A stretch of DNA of 64,000 bases from Streptomyces capitiformicae. GTDB taxonomy: Bacteria > Actinomycetota > Actinomycetes > Streptomycetales > Streptomycetaceae. Positions 36,572-43,999 of the stretch are shown one piece after another. How positions within the stretch are numbered: the first letter of the stretch is position 1; each line of letters opens with the position of its first letter. The stretch is taken from contig NZ_CP022161.1 in assembly GCF_002214185.1 (NCBI RefSeq), positions 10,175,486 through 10,239,485 on the forward strand, written 5' to 3'. The translations under genes and the position numbers were made by a program. A model generated the notes under the pieces. The model had not been told where the DNA came from. It saw nothing but the letters and a program-made list of their open reading frames with translations, and searched no databases.

Positions 36572-36612
36572 CCCCGTGCCCGGCCGCTCCGTCCTCCTGG
36601 CCGGGCACGGGG
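36572..36612. terminator. 14-bp stem terminator between gabD-like and iclR-like genes
   Basis: CCCCGTGCCCGGCC and GGCCGGGCACGGGG pair perfectly around a 13-base loop. It lies between the converging dehydrogenase and IclR genes and probably works in both directions. Confidence 0.75.
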
Positions 36613-36654
36613 TCAGGTCGGCCTCGCCGTAGGGCCGATCCGAAGCCCCCGCCC

Positions 36655-37404
36655 TCAGCGCAGGTGGCGGGCGGTGATCTCCGCCGCCGTCTCGTTCACG
36701 AGCCGCCCCAGCTCGGCGAGTCGGCCGGGCTCGAAGCGGGAGTCCGGCAGGGAGAGGGCCACCGAGGCCAGCGGGACGCCGTCACCGTCCAGGACGGGGG
36801 CCGCGATGGCGCAGACACCCTGAAGGTACTGGTTGTGGTTCACGGCGTATCCACGCTCTTTGACCCGAAGGAGCTCAGTGCGCAGCTCCCTCGGGTCGGT
36901 GATGGTCTCCTCGCCGTACCCCTCGAACGTGCCCCTCGTGAACTCGTCGACATCGGGATTGGGGAGATGGGCGAGTATCGCGTGCCCGGCGGCCGTGGCG
37001 TGCAGCGGCGAGGTGTCGCCGATGGGGTGGAAGGTCCGTACGGCGTGGTCGCAGTCGACGCGGTCGACGACGACCATGCTGTGCAGCGCGTCGGGCACCG
37101 AGAGATGGATGGTCTCGTTCACCGTGTCCCGGAGGCGGATCATGGGTTCGCGGGCGGCGGCGAACAGGCTGGAGCCCTGGAGGGCGGCGGGTCGTACGGC
37201 GAGGATGCGGGCGCCGATCTCCCAGCGGGTGGTGTCCTTCCGGTTGGCCCGGAGCCAGCCCGCCTCGTTGAGCGTGACCAGGGTGCGCTGCACGGTTGAC
37301 TTCGGCAGGCCGAAGAGCTTCGTCAGCTCACCCAGGGTCACGGGCTGATGTCGGGCGACCGCCTCCAGGATGCGCAGTGACCTGGTGACGCTCTTCATTT
37401 CCAT
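36655..37404 (-). CDS. IclR-family regulator, copy 1
   Basis: A 249-residue regulator with an N-terminal winged HTH (SVTRSLRILEAVARHQPVTL; LFGLPKSTVQRTLVTLNEAG) and a C-terminal IclR effector domain (AGHAILAHLP, CAIAAPVLDGDGVPLASVAL). The first ~150 residues are nearly the same as those of the second copy at 37734; the effector domains diverge after about residue 165. The ATG at 37404 (MEMKSV) is shared by both copies and follows a G-rich ribosome site; a start at 37416 is possible. It likely controls the cluster, each copy answering to a different ligand. Confidence 0.9.
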   Translation of the reverse strand: MEMKSVTRSLRILEAVARHQPVTLGELTKLFGLPKSTVQRTLVTLNEAGWLRANRKDTTRWEIGARILAVRPAALQGSSLFAAAREPMIRLRDTVNETIHLSVPDALHSMVVVDRVDCDHAVRTFHPIGDTSPLHATAAGHAILAHLPNPDVDEFTRGTFEGYGEETITDPRELRTELLRVKERGYAVNHNQYLQGVCAIAAPVLDGDGVPLASVALSLPDSRFEPGRLAELGRLVNETAAEITARHLR

Positions 37405-37475
37405 CCGGGCCCCCATTACTCGTGGCTTCGTCGTGCTCACCTCTTGACTCCTTCCGGAGTCATCGGCATGATCCG

Positions 37476-37510
37476 TGCCAGATTCTAGCATGGCGTTCCA
37501 CAATATGGCA
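37476..37510. promoter_or_regulatory. Putative IclR operator, copy 1
   Basis: A 35-bp element starting TGCCAGATTCTAGCA and ending GTTCCACAATATGGCA lies 72 bp upstream of IclR copy 1. Its outer ends are a TGCCA/TGGCA inverted pair. Only three bases differ from the element upstream of copy 2, whereas flanking sequence differs, so it is under constraint. On the gene strand TAGAAT within it resembles a -10 box. Confidence 0.65.
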
Positions 37511-37596
37511 TGGAGGTAGAGTGGATCCGAGGACCTTCGCGGCGATGAACGGCGGGAGTGCCCTGCCCCCTCCCTGCCGTGCCGCGCGGGGTGGCC

Positions 37597-37634
37597 GCCC
37601 TGGGTCCGGGACCTCCCCCGGCCGGACCCAGGGC
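37597..37634. terminator. Terminator hairpin, 13-bp stem
   Basis: GCCCTGGGTCCGG pairs perfectly with CCGGACCCAGGGC across a 12-base loop. It is the second (promoter-distal) of two hairpins after IclR copy 2. Confidence 0.65.
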
Positions 37635-37657
37635 GAGGGCCGCCCTGACATGCGACA

Positions 37658-37697
37658 AGGGCCGGCCCGCACGCTCCGACGCGTGCAAGCCGGCCCT
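37658..37697. terminator. Terminator hairpin downstream of IclR copy 2
   Basis: AGGGCCGGC pairs with GCCGGCCCT, and the interior GCACG/CGTGC can extend the fold. It lies 37 bp beyond the stop of IclR copy 2. Confidence 0.65.
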
Positions 37698-37733
37698 CGC
37701 CGGTCCGGGGCCCTCCTGGGCCACCGCCTTCCG

Positions 37734-38486
37734 TTAGGCGCCCAGTAGGCGCCCGCTGATCTCCGTTGCCGTGCCGGCGACGAGGCCGCCCCACTCGGAC
37801 TCCCGGTCCGCGTCGTACCGGGAGTCGGGCATCGAGACGGCCACGGCGGCCAGTGGTGTCCCGCTCTCGTCGAGCACGGGCGCGGCGAGGGCGCAGACGC
37901 CGGGTCGGAACTGGTTCCGGTTGATCGCGTACCCGTCGGCGCGGATCCGGTCCAGCTCGCGGCGTAGTTCGTCGGGGTCGGCGGGGGTCGTGTCGCTGAA
38001 GCGCTCCAGGCCCTGAGTGATGAGTTCCTCGACGTCCCGCTTCGGAAGGTGGGCGAGGATCGCGCGTCCGACGGCGGTGGCGTGCAGTGGAGAGGTGTCA
38101 CCGATGGTGTGGAAGGTCCGTACGGGGTGGTCGCAGTCGACGCGGTCCACCACGACCATGCACTGCAGTGCGTCGGGCACCGACAGGTGGATGGTCTCGT
38201 TCACCGCGTCCCGGAGGCGGATCATGGGTTCGCGGGCGGCGGCGAACAGGCTGGAGCCCTGGAGGGCGGCGGGTCGTACGGCCAGCACCCGGGCGCCGAT
38301 CTCCCAGCGGGTGGTGTCCTTGCGGTTCGCGCGCAGCCAGCCCGCCTCGGCCAAGGTGACGAGGGTGCGCTGCACGGTCGACTTCGGGAGGCCGAAGAGT
38401 TTCGTCAACTCCCCTACGGTGACCGGCTGATGCTGGGCGACCGCCTCCAGGATGCGCAATGACCTGGTCACGCTCTTCATTTCCAT
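37734..38486 (-). CDS. IclR-family regulator, copy 2
   Basis: A 250-residue IclR protein whose HTH (LRILEAVAQHQPVTVGELTK) and dimer linker match copy 1 almost residue for residue, including the long segment from NRKDTTRWEIGAR to RLRDAVNETIHLSVPDAL. The C-terminal effector half is clearly different (FRPGVCALAAPVLDESGTPL). Start ATG 38486 follows GGGGGAAA. It is divergent from the sarcosine-oxidase-like gene and separated from copy 1 by two terminators. Shared DNA-binding halves plus near-identical operators suggest both bind the same sites with different inducers. Confidence 0.9.
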   Translation of the reverse strand: MEMKSVTRSLRILEAVAQHQPVTVGELTKLFGLPKSTVQRTLVTLAEAGWLRANRKDTTRWEIGARVLAVRPAALQGSSLFAAAREPMIRLRDAVNETIHLSVPDALQCMVVVDRVDCDHPVRTFHTIGDTSPLHATAVGRAILAHLPKRDVEELITQGLERFSDTTPADPDELRRELDRIRADGYAINRNQFRPGVCALAAPVLDESGTPLAAVAVSMPDSRYDADRESEWGGLVAGTATEISGRLLGA

Positions 38487-38562
38487 CCGGTTTCCCCCTG
38501 TTAATGCTCGGAATTTCTGATGGACACCCTCTTGACTCCCCAACGAGCCGCTGTCATTCTCG

Positions 38563-38597
38563 TGCCAGATTCTAGCACGACGTTCCACAATGTGGCA
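38563..38597. promoter_or_regulatory. Putative IclR operator, copy 2
   Basis: The same 35-bp element as at 37476-37510, starting TGCCAGATTCTAGCA and ending GTTCCACAATGTGGCA, with three differences. It sits in the divergent region between IclR copy 2 and the sarcosine-oxidase-like operon, 77 bp from the IclR start, so it could control both directions. Confidence 0.65.
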
Positions 38598-38763
38598 CGG
38601 TCCAGCGGAAGAGATTCCGAAGGAGTGGGCCGGCACCGCGAGACACGGCGGCTGTGAGCCGAGAGCCCAGGAAGAGGGCCCGGCCCCCGTCAAACCACCT
38701 CGAATCGACCAGCCTCACGCCGGGCGCCCAGCATGCGCCTCGGCGATACGAAAGGAAAGTCCT

Positions 38764-39903
38764 GTGTCAGCTGCCAGGAAGCGCGTCGCCGTCGTCGGCG
38801 TCGGAACGATGGGCAGCCAGGCCGCCTGGCGGCTGGCGGCCCGCGGCGCCGAGGTCGTCGGCTACGACCGGTTCGCCCCCGGCCACGACCGCAGTGCCGC
38901 CGGCGGTGAGACCCGCATCTTCCGCAGCGCGCACTTCGAGGACTCCCGCTACGTTCCGCTGCTCAAGCACGCCGACGTCCTGTGGGAGCAGCTCCAGGAG
39001 GAGACCGGCCGTGAGCTGCGCCGGCTGACCGGGTGTCTGCTGATGGGGCCGACCGAGCAGCAACAGATGGCCACCGTCCTTCAGTCCATCGCGGAGCACG
39101 GCCTCGACCACGAGGTGCTCGACGCCGAGCTTCTCGCGAAGCGATTCCCCCAATACCGCATCGAGGACGGCGACGCGGCCGTGCTCGACCGCCGCGCCGG
39201 TTTCATCCGCCCGGAGCTGACCATCCAGACCGCCGCCCGCCGCGCCGAGCAGCTGGGCGCGGTGATCCACCGCTACAGCGCGGTCCGCGAGATCGTCCCC
39301 GTCGCGGGCGGCGTCGAGATCCGCACCGACGCCGGCAGCGAGCGCTTCGACACCGCCGTCGTCACCCCCGGCCCCTGGGTCAACGACCTGCTGCCCGACC
39401 TGCCGTGGGAAGTGGACGTCCGCCGCCTGGTCAGCGCCTGGTACGTGCCCACCACCCCCGAGGCCTGGTTCGGCGAGGAGCGCCCGGCGTTCATCCGTAC
39501 GGCACCCACCCACTGCTACGGTCTGCCCTCCCCGGACGGCATCTCCGTCAAGCTCGGCCTCTCCCAGGCCCTGCACCGCCCCGCGGGCGACCCGAACCAG
39601 CTGGACCGGACGGTGCAGCCGGAAGAGCTGGAGATCTTCAGCGAGCTGATCGGCCGCTACCTGCCGGACGTGCACCCCGACCCGACCCGCCTCTCCGTCT
39701 ACATGGAGGGCTACACCGAGAGCAGCCGTCCGCTGGTCGGCCCGCTGCCCGGTGCCGAGAACGTGATCCTCCTCGCCGGCTTCTCCGGCCACGGCTTCAA
39801 GCTCTCGCCCGCCTTCGGCGACATCGCCGCCGACCTCGCGCTGGACGGCACCTCGCCCCAGCCCATCGACTTCCTCTCCACCATCGGCCGTACGGAGGCC
39901 TGA
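38764..39903 (+). CDS. Sarcosine/N-methyltryptophan oxidase-like FAD oxidase
   Basis: A 379-residue flavoprotein of the MSOX/SolA family. It has an N-terminal Rossmann motif (VVGVGTMGSQAAWRLAARGAE), the conserved FAD-contacting GGETRIFR segment, a central DAO fold, and a C-terminal GFSGHGFKLSPAFGDIAADLAL motif. THCYGLPSPDG near residue 255 aligns roughly with the region of the covalent-flavin Cys of monomeric sarcosine oxidase. The reaction would be oxidative demethylation or deamination of an N-substituted amino acid with H2O2 release. GTG 38764 follows AAAGGAAAG. Two bases separate it from the deacylase gene. Confidence 0.85.
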   Translation: MSAARKRVAVVGVGTMGSQAAWRLAARGAEVVGYDRFAPGHDRSAAGGETRIFRSAHFEDSRYVPLLKHADVLWEQLQEETGRELRRLTGCLLMGPTEQQQMATVLQSIAEHGLDHEVLDAELLAKRFPQYRIEDGDAAVLDRRAGFIRPELTIQTAARRAEQLGAVIHRYSAVREIVPVAGGVEIRTDAGSERFDTAVVTPGPWVNDLLPDLPWEVDVRRLVSAWYVPTTPEAWFGEERPAFIRTAPTHCYGLPSPDGISVKLGLSQALHRPAGDPNQLDRTVQPEELEIFSELIGRYLPDVHPDPTRLSVYMEGYTESSRPLVGPLPGAENVILLAGFSGHGFKLSPAFGDIAADLALDGTSPQPIDFLSTIGRTEA

Positions 39904-39905
39904 CC

Positions 39906-40967
39906 ATGAGCGACGCCACCCTCTCCGTCGGCTCCCTTCAGGCCCAGCCGGGCACCAAGGCGCGCGGCACCGTCCAGGCGGACCTCGGCACCCTCACCGT
40001 CGACATCCCGCTGACCCTGGTCAACGGCTCCCGCCCCGGCCCCCGGGTCGTCATCACCGCGGGTGTGCACGGCGGCGAGTTCCCGCCCATCGACGCCATC
40101 GTGCGACTCGCGGACGAGCTGGAACCCGCAGAGGTGCACGGACAAGTGATCATCTGTCCGGTCGCCAACCCTCCCGCCGTGTACCAGGGCCGGCTCAACA
40201 TCTCCCCGGTCGACGGCGTGAACCTCAACCGCGTCTTCCCCGGCGACCCGGCGGGCGGCCCCACCGAGCGGCTGGCCGCCTGGCTCTTCACCCACCTGGT
40301 CGATGGCGCCGACGTCTACATCGACCTGCACTGCGGCGGCATCGACCAGGTCCTGCGGGACTTCGTCGGCTACCGCCTCACCGGTGAACCGGACCTGGAC
40401 AAGGCGACGGCCGAGCTGGCAGGCTCCTTCGGCATCGAGGACGTCATCCTCGGGCTGACGCCCGAGGGCGGCAACAGCCACGCGGCCGCCGCCCGCCGGG
40501 GCATCTCGGCGGTTCTCGTCGAGGTGGGCCAGCTCGGCCAGCGGGACGAGGCCACCGCCCTCCGCCGTGTCGACGGCCTGCTGAAGGCACTTCGCCATCT
40601 GGGCGTCCTCGACCAGGACGGTTCCGCCCCGGCACCGATCCGCGAGTGGGTCTGGTCCGCAGGCGTCACCGCCGAGGCCACCGGCCTGTGGTACCCGGAG
40701 TTCTCCTTCGACGCCGACGTCATCGGCGAAGTCGCCGAGGGCGACCTCCTCGGCCGCATCGTCGACCCGATCGACGGCCGCGAGCACACGGTCCACGCCC
40801 CGGCCGCCGGACGGATCTTCTACGGCATGCACGGCCTCACCGTCGCCCCCGGCAAGGAACTGGCCGCCCTGGCCATCCCGTGGAACCCCGACACGGCCGC
40901 GCGGGCCGACACCCTCCGGGCCCCCGGTTTGGGTGCCGGATCCGACGAGGCGGACCCCCGCCCCTAG
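39906..40967 (+). CDS. AstE/AspA-family deacylase (zinc carboxypeptidase fold)
   Basis: A 353-residue member of the succinylglutamate desuccinylase/aspartoacylase family. The zinc site is GVHGGEFPP (His and Glu) with the third ligand in YIDLHCGG; NLNRVFPGDP provides the substrate-binding Arg/Asn. The C-terminal beta domain (VHAPAAGRIFYGMHGLTVAPG) is typical of DoeB-like and related enzymes. It would remove an N-acyl group from an amino acid, freeing an amine for the oxidase or transaminase. DoeB of ectoine degradation is one relative, but no ectoine hydrolase is present in the window. Closely coupled with the upstream oxidase. Confidence 0.85.
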   Translation: MSDATLSVGSLQAQPGTKARGTVQADLGTLTVDIPLTLVNGSRPGPRVVITAGVHGGEFPPIDAIVRLADELEPAEVHGQVIICPVANPPAVYQGRLNISPVDGVNLNRVFPGDPAGGPTERLAAWLFTHLVDGADVYIDLHCGGIDQVLRDFVGYRLTGEPDLDKATAELAGSFGIEDVILGLTPEGGNSHAAAARRGISAVLVEVGQLGQRDEATALRRVDGLLKALRHLGVLDQDGSAPAPIREWVWSAGVTAEATGLWYPEFSFDADVIGEVAEGDLLGRIVDPIDGREHTVHAPAAGRIFYGMHGLTVAPGKELAALAIPWNPDTAARADTLRAPGLGAGSDEADPRP

Positions 40968-41047
40968 ACCCCCATTCCAGCCGCCCCCCTTCCCAAGTCC
41001 CCGGCCGCTCCCCTTCTCACACGGCCAGCACCACCAGGAGGCACACA

Positions 41048-41284
41048 ATGAAAGATGCCCGAATAGACCGCAGACTGTTCCTGCGAGGAATAGGCGGGGT
41101 CACGGCGGGTGTCGCCGCCGCGACCGCCCTCTCCGCCTGCGGTACCGGGACCAGCCGGTCCGTCGGCAGCGGTGGCAAGGGCGGCAAGACGGTGGTCGTC
41201 CGTGACAGCCCGAGCCGCACACCGGTTCCACGTTCGACCTCATCGGCAGCATCGGGATCGCCATCACCGTGCTCCTGTGCCTGA
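41048..41284 (+). pseudogene. ABC solute-binding protein, N-terminal remnant cut by a deletion
   Basis: It begins with an excellent ribosome site (CACCAGGAGG) and a Tat/lipoprotein-like leader: RRLFLRGIGG, hydrophobic TAGVAAATALSAC with the lipobox Cys. It then reads GGKTVVVRDS, the start of a spermidine/putrescine-type binding protein (family: VVVRDSGG). Homology stops at about 41205 and the frame runs on in foreign sequence to 41284. The rest of this protein and any permease and ATPase genes are missing, so the uptake system of the catabolic cluster has been deleted. Confidence 0.8.
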
Positions 41285-41562
41285 CGGTGGCGTTGGACCG
41301 ACTGCCGTGGCTGCGCCGGCCGGCGACTCCGTTCATCGCCGTCGGCACCATGTCCCTGACCCTCTACGTGAGCCACATCCTGGTGATCCTCGCCCTGCCC
41401 GGCGAATCTGTCACCCCACCGCAGTCCGCCTCCTTCGAGCTGCTGCTCTGCTTCGTTGTCGGGGCCACCCTGTTCGCGGCGATCTGGTCCCGCTTCTTCC
41501 GCCGCGGACCGCTGGAGTACCTGCTCAACGGCGCCACCAAACTGGCGAACCGCGTCCGCTGA
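41206..41562 (+). pseudogene. DUF418 membrane protein, C-terminal remnant
   Basis: From about 41206 frame 1 reads HTGSTFDLIGSIGIAIT and continues through SMSLTLYVSHILVILALPG to WSRFFRRGPLEYLLNG, the last third of a DUF418 protein. In this frame a TGA lies immediately upstream (41203), and the upstream bases belong to the solute-binding protein. It therefore has no start and is the other side of the deletion junction. It is clearly diverged from the two intact DUF418 proteins in the window. Confidence 0.85.
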
Positions 41563-41792
41563 GCCCAGGCGGGCACCCCGGGAAGTCCGGACAAAGAAGT
41601 GGCTGCTGTCCGGGAGCGCCCTGGGGCGGGCGAGTCGGCCTCCGGCTTGCGGGCCGGCCGCAGCCCCCTCTCGACGCGCATCGCCGGTCTGTCGGGCGGC
41701 GCACCGCCCCACGGCACGAATGTGCGGTGCCCGCGTGGCCTTCCGCCTCTCACCTGCCGTTCCGCCTCCACACTGATCGAAGGACCTTCGCC

Positions 41793-43709
41793 ATGGCCAC
41801 CATCCCCACCGCCCGGACCACCGGCTCCCATGGCCTTGGCCGGGAAGCGCCCCGCCGCGCCGACCGGCCGGAAGCTCCGGCGCGCTGGGAGCGCCCGGCG
41901 CTGGCCGCGGTGCTGGGCGTCGCCGCACTGCTGTACTCCTGGGGCATGGGGCACGCCGCGATCCACCCCTACTACAGCTCGGCGGTACGGTCGATGGCCA
42001 CCAGTTGGCGGGCCTTCTTCTTCGGCGGTCTCGACACCAGCGGTTCGATCACCCTCGACAAGGTGCCCGGCGCCTTCTGGCCCGATGCCGTCTCCGTATG
42101 GATCTTCGGGCCGCACACGTGGGCGGCCGCGCTGCCCCATGTGATCGAGGGGGTGCTCACCGTATGGCTGCTGCACCGGATCGTACGGGCATGGGCCGGG
42201 CCGTTCGCCGCCCTGATCGCCGCGCTGACGCTCACCTTCACTCCGGTCACCGTGGTACTGAACAGGGCCACCATCCCGGACACGGCACTCACCCTGCTGC
42301 TGGTGGCAGCCGCCGGAGCCCTGCAGAAGGCGGTGCGAACCGGGCGGCTGCTCCCGCTGATCACGTGTGGTGTCTGGGTCGGGCTCGCTTTCCAGACGAA
42401 GATGCTGCAAGCCTGGCTCGTACTGCCGGTCTTCGCCGTGGTCTATCAACTCACAGCGGTCGACTCGCCGTTGCGGAGGGCTCTGCGCCTGCTGCTCAGC
42501 GGTGCGGTCACGCTGGCCGTCTCCTGCTCCTGGGCGCTGATCGCGTGGATGACTCCCGCAGACAACCGCCCGTATGTCGACGCTACGTCGAACAACAACC
42601 CCTTCAGCCTGGTCTTCGGCTACAACGGCCTGAGTCGCTTCAGCGACGACGGCACCGCGTTCGGCGCCGTCCCGGCCACCGCCGCCAGCCGTGTCTCCGG
42701 AAACACCGGCTGGGGGATGCTCGTCAACCACACCGTCGGCCCGCAGATCGCCTGGTTCCTGCCGCTCGCCGTGCTCGCCGTCGTCACGGCCCTGGTCTGG
42801 CGCGCCCGCGAGCCGCGAACCGACCTGCTGCGTGCGGGTTTCCTCCTCTGGGGCGGTTGGCTCGCCATCCATGCTGTGGTGTTCAGCGTCTCCAATGGCA
42901 ATCACGTCTACTACACGGCCGTGCTCGCACCGGCGATCGCCGCGCTTGCCGGAGGCGGGCTCGCGCTCTTCCGGTCCGCGTACGAGGCGGGCGGCCGACG
43001 ACGGCTGTGGCTGCCGTCGGCGATCGTGCTGACGGTGGCCTGGGCGCTCGTACTCGACCGGCCGACCTGGTTCGCCTCCCGGTTGCTGGTGTTCGCCGTG
43101 ATCTTCGCGGTGTGCGGGACGTTCGGCCTGTGGTCCAGCGGGTCACGCGCCTCCCGGGGGCTGGTCCAGGGCTCTCTGGCCGCCGGAATCGCGGCCACTC
43201 TGCTCGTACCCGCCGGCTGGGCCGTCTCGTCCCTCCACCCGCGCTACGCGGGCGCCTCCACGTCCCCGACGGCCGGTCCGGTCGGCGAGTTCTACCACAG
43301 GGCTCTCCACGACCCGTCCGCTCTCCGCCGGGCCGAGCTCGACCGGCCCAGCGCCCGCGACACCGCCCTGCTGGACTACCTCATCGCGCACCGCAAGGGT
43401 GAGAAGTACCTGCTCGCGACCCAGGCCGCCTACCCCGCGGAACGCCTGCTGCGCGCTCAGGCCCAACCCATGCTCGTCATGGGCGGATTCACCGGGAAGG
43501 CCCCCTTCCCCAGCGCCCCGCAGCTCGGCAACCTGATCGCCACTCACCAACTCCGCTACGTGCTGCTCACTCACCTGCGACCCACCACCCCCGCCACGAC
43601 GTGGGTGAAGTCCCACTGCAAGCGCATCCGCTCCGGGGCCTACGGCTGGCGCACCCGGGGCAACTTCGGCCTCTACGACTGTTTCACCCCCGCCGATCGG
43701 CGGGGGTGA
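41793..43709 (+). CDS. GT39-like (ArnT/PMT-type) membrane glycosyltransferase
   Basis: A 638-residue polytopic protein with about twelve hydrophobic segments and a soluble C-terminal domain. The N-terminal loop has YYSSAVRSMATSWRAFFFGG followed by LDTSGSITLDKVPG, the acidic catalytic region of dolichyl/undecaprenyl-phosphate sugar transferases in actinobacterial GT39-like families. NRATIPDTALTLLL follows in the next loops. Such enzymes add a sugar from a lipid carrier to envelope acceptors outside the membrane. The start ATG 41793 is chosen on homology; the frame upstream overlaps the DUF418 remnant. Its stop lies inside a perfect palindrome. Confidence 0.85.
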   Translation: MATIPTARTTGSHGLGREAPRRADRPEAPARWERPALAAVLGVAALLYSWGMGHAAIHPYYSSAVRSMATSWRAFFFGGLDTSGSITLDKVPGAFWPDAVSVWIFGPHTWAAALPHVIEGVLTVWLLHRIVRAWAGPFAALIAALTLTFTPVTVVLNRATIPDTALTLLLVAAAGALQKAVRTGRLLPLITCGVWVGLAFQTKMLQAWLVLPVFAVVYQLTAVDSPLRRALRLLLSGAVTLAVSCSWALIAWMTPADNRPYVDATSNNNPFSLVFGYNGLSRFSDDGTAFGAVPATAASRVSGNTGWGMLVNHTVGPQIAWFLPLAVLAVVTALVWRAREPRTDLLRAGFLLWGGWLAIHAVVFSVSNGNHVYYTAVLAPAIAALAGGGLALFRSAYEAGGRRRLWLPSAIVLTVAWALVLDRPTWFASRLLVFAVIFAVCGTFGLWSSGSRASRGLVQGSLAAGIAATLLVPAGWAVSSLHPRYAGASTSPTAGPVGEFYHRALHDPSALRRAELDRPSARDTALLDYLIAHRKGEKYLLATQAAYPAERLLRAQAQPMLVMGGFTGKAPFPSAPQLGNLIATHQLRYVLLTHLRPTTPATTWVKSHCKRIRSGAYGWRTRGNFGLYDCFTPADRRG

Positions 43710-43717
43710 AACAGTCG
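43676..43717. terminator. 42-bp perfect palindrome overlapping the glycosyltransferase stop
   Basis: The 21 bases 43676-43696 (CGACTGTTTCACCCCCGCCG then A) are followed without spacer by their exact reverse complement. The stop TGA (43707-43709) lies in the right arm, so the end of the coding sequence is part of the terminator. It encodes the last residues CFTPADRRG. Confidence 0.85.
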
Positions 43718-43999
43718 ACTGCCGGATGGGCAAGGAAGGAGAAATGCAAAATAATCCTCGCGGGTAATTATCGTCTCGCCCACGGGTCGACCCATCACAA
43801 TTGTTCACATTTCGCGAAGCCTAAATTCACCATGCTCACAGATGTGGCAAACGATCAGGTCATGCGGGTTGTGACAGTCTTTCGGTGAGCACCGTCACAC
43901 CTCCCCGATAAACCGGCGAAGCATTCCCGTCGTCAGGTAGGTCGAGAACTTCTTTTCGTTGCTTCACGCGACATCGACAGAGCCTGGAAAGGATTCTTC
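43718..43999. promoter_or_regulatory. AT-richer upstream region of the capBC operon
   Basis: This ~280-bp region is distinctly richer in A/T than its surroundings and should hold the operon promoter. A run such as TTGTTCACATTTCGCG near 43800 could be part of it, but no -35/-10 pair with good spacing was settled. It carries no gene. Confidence 0.45.

Larger units (their letters stand above)
37511..37733. other. Gap between the two iclR genes, two terminator hairpins
   Basis: Two strong hairpins lie in tandem downstream of IclR copy 2: a 13-bp stem at 37597-37634 (GCCCTGGGTCCGG arms) and a 9-bp outer stem at 37658-37697 (AGGGCCGGC arms). They probably insulate copy 1 from read-through. No gene was found. 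Confidence 0.6.
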
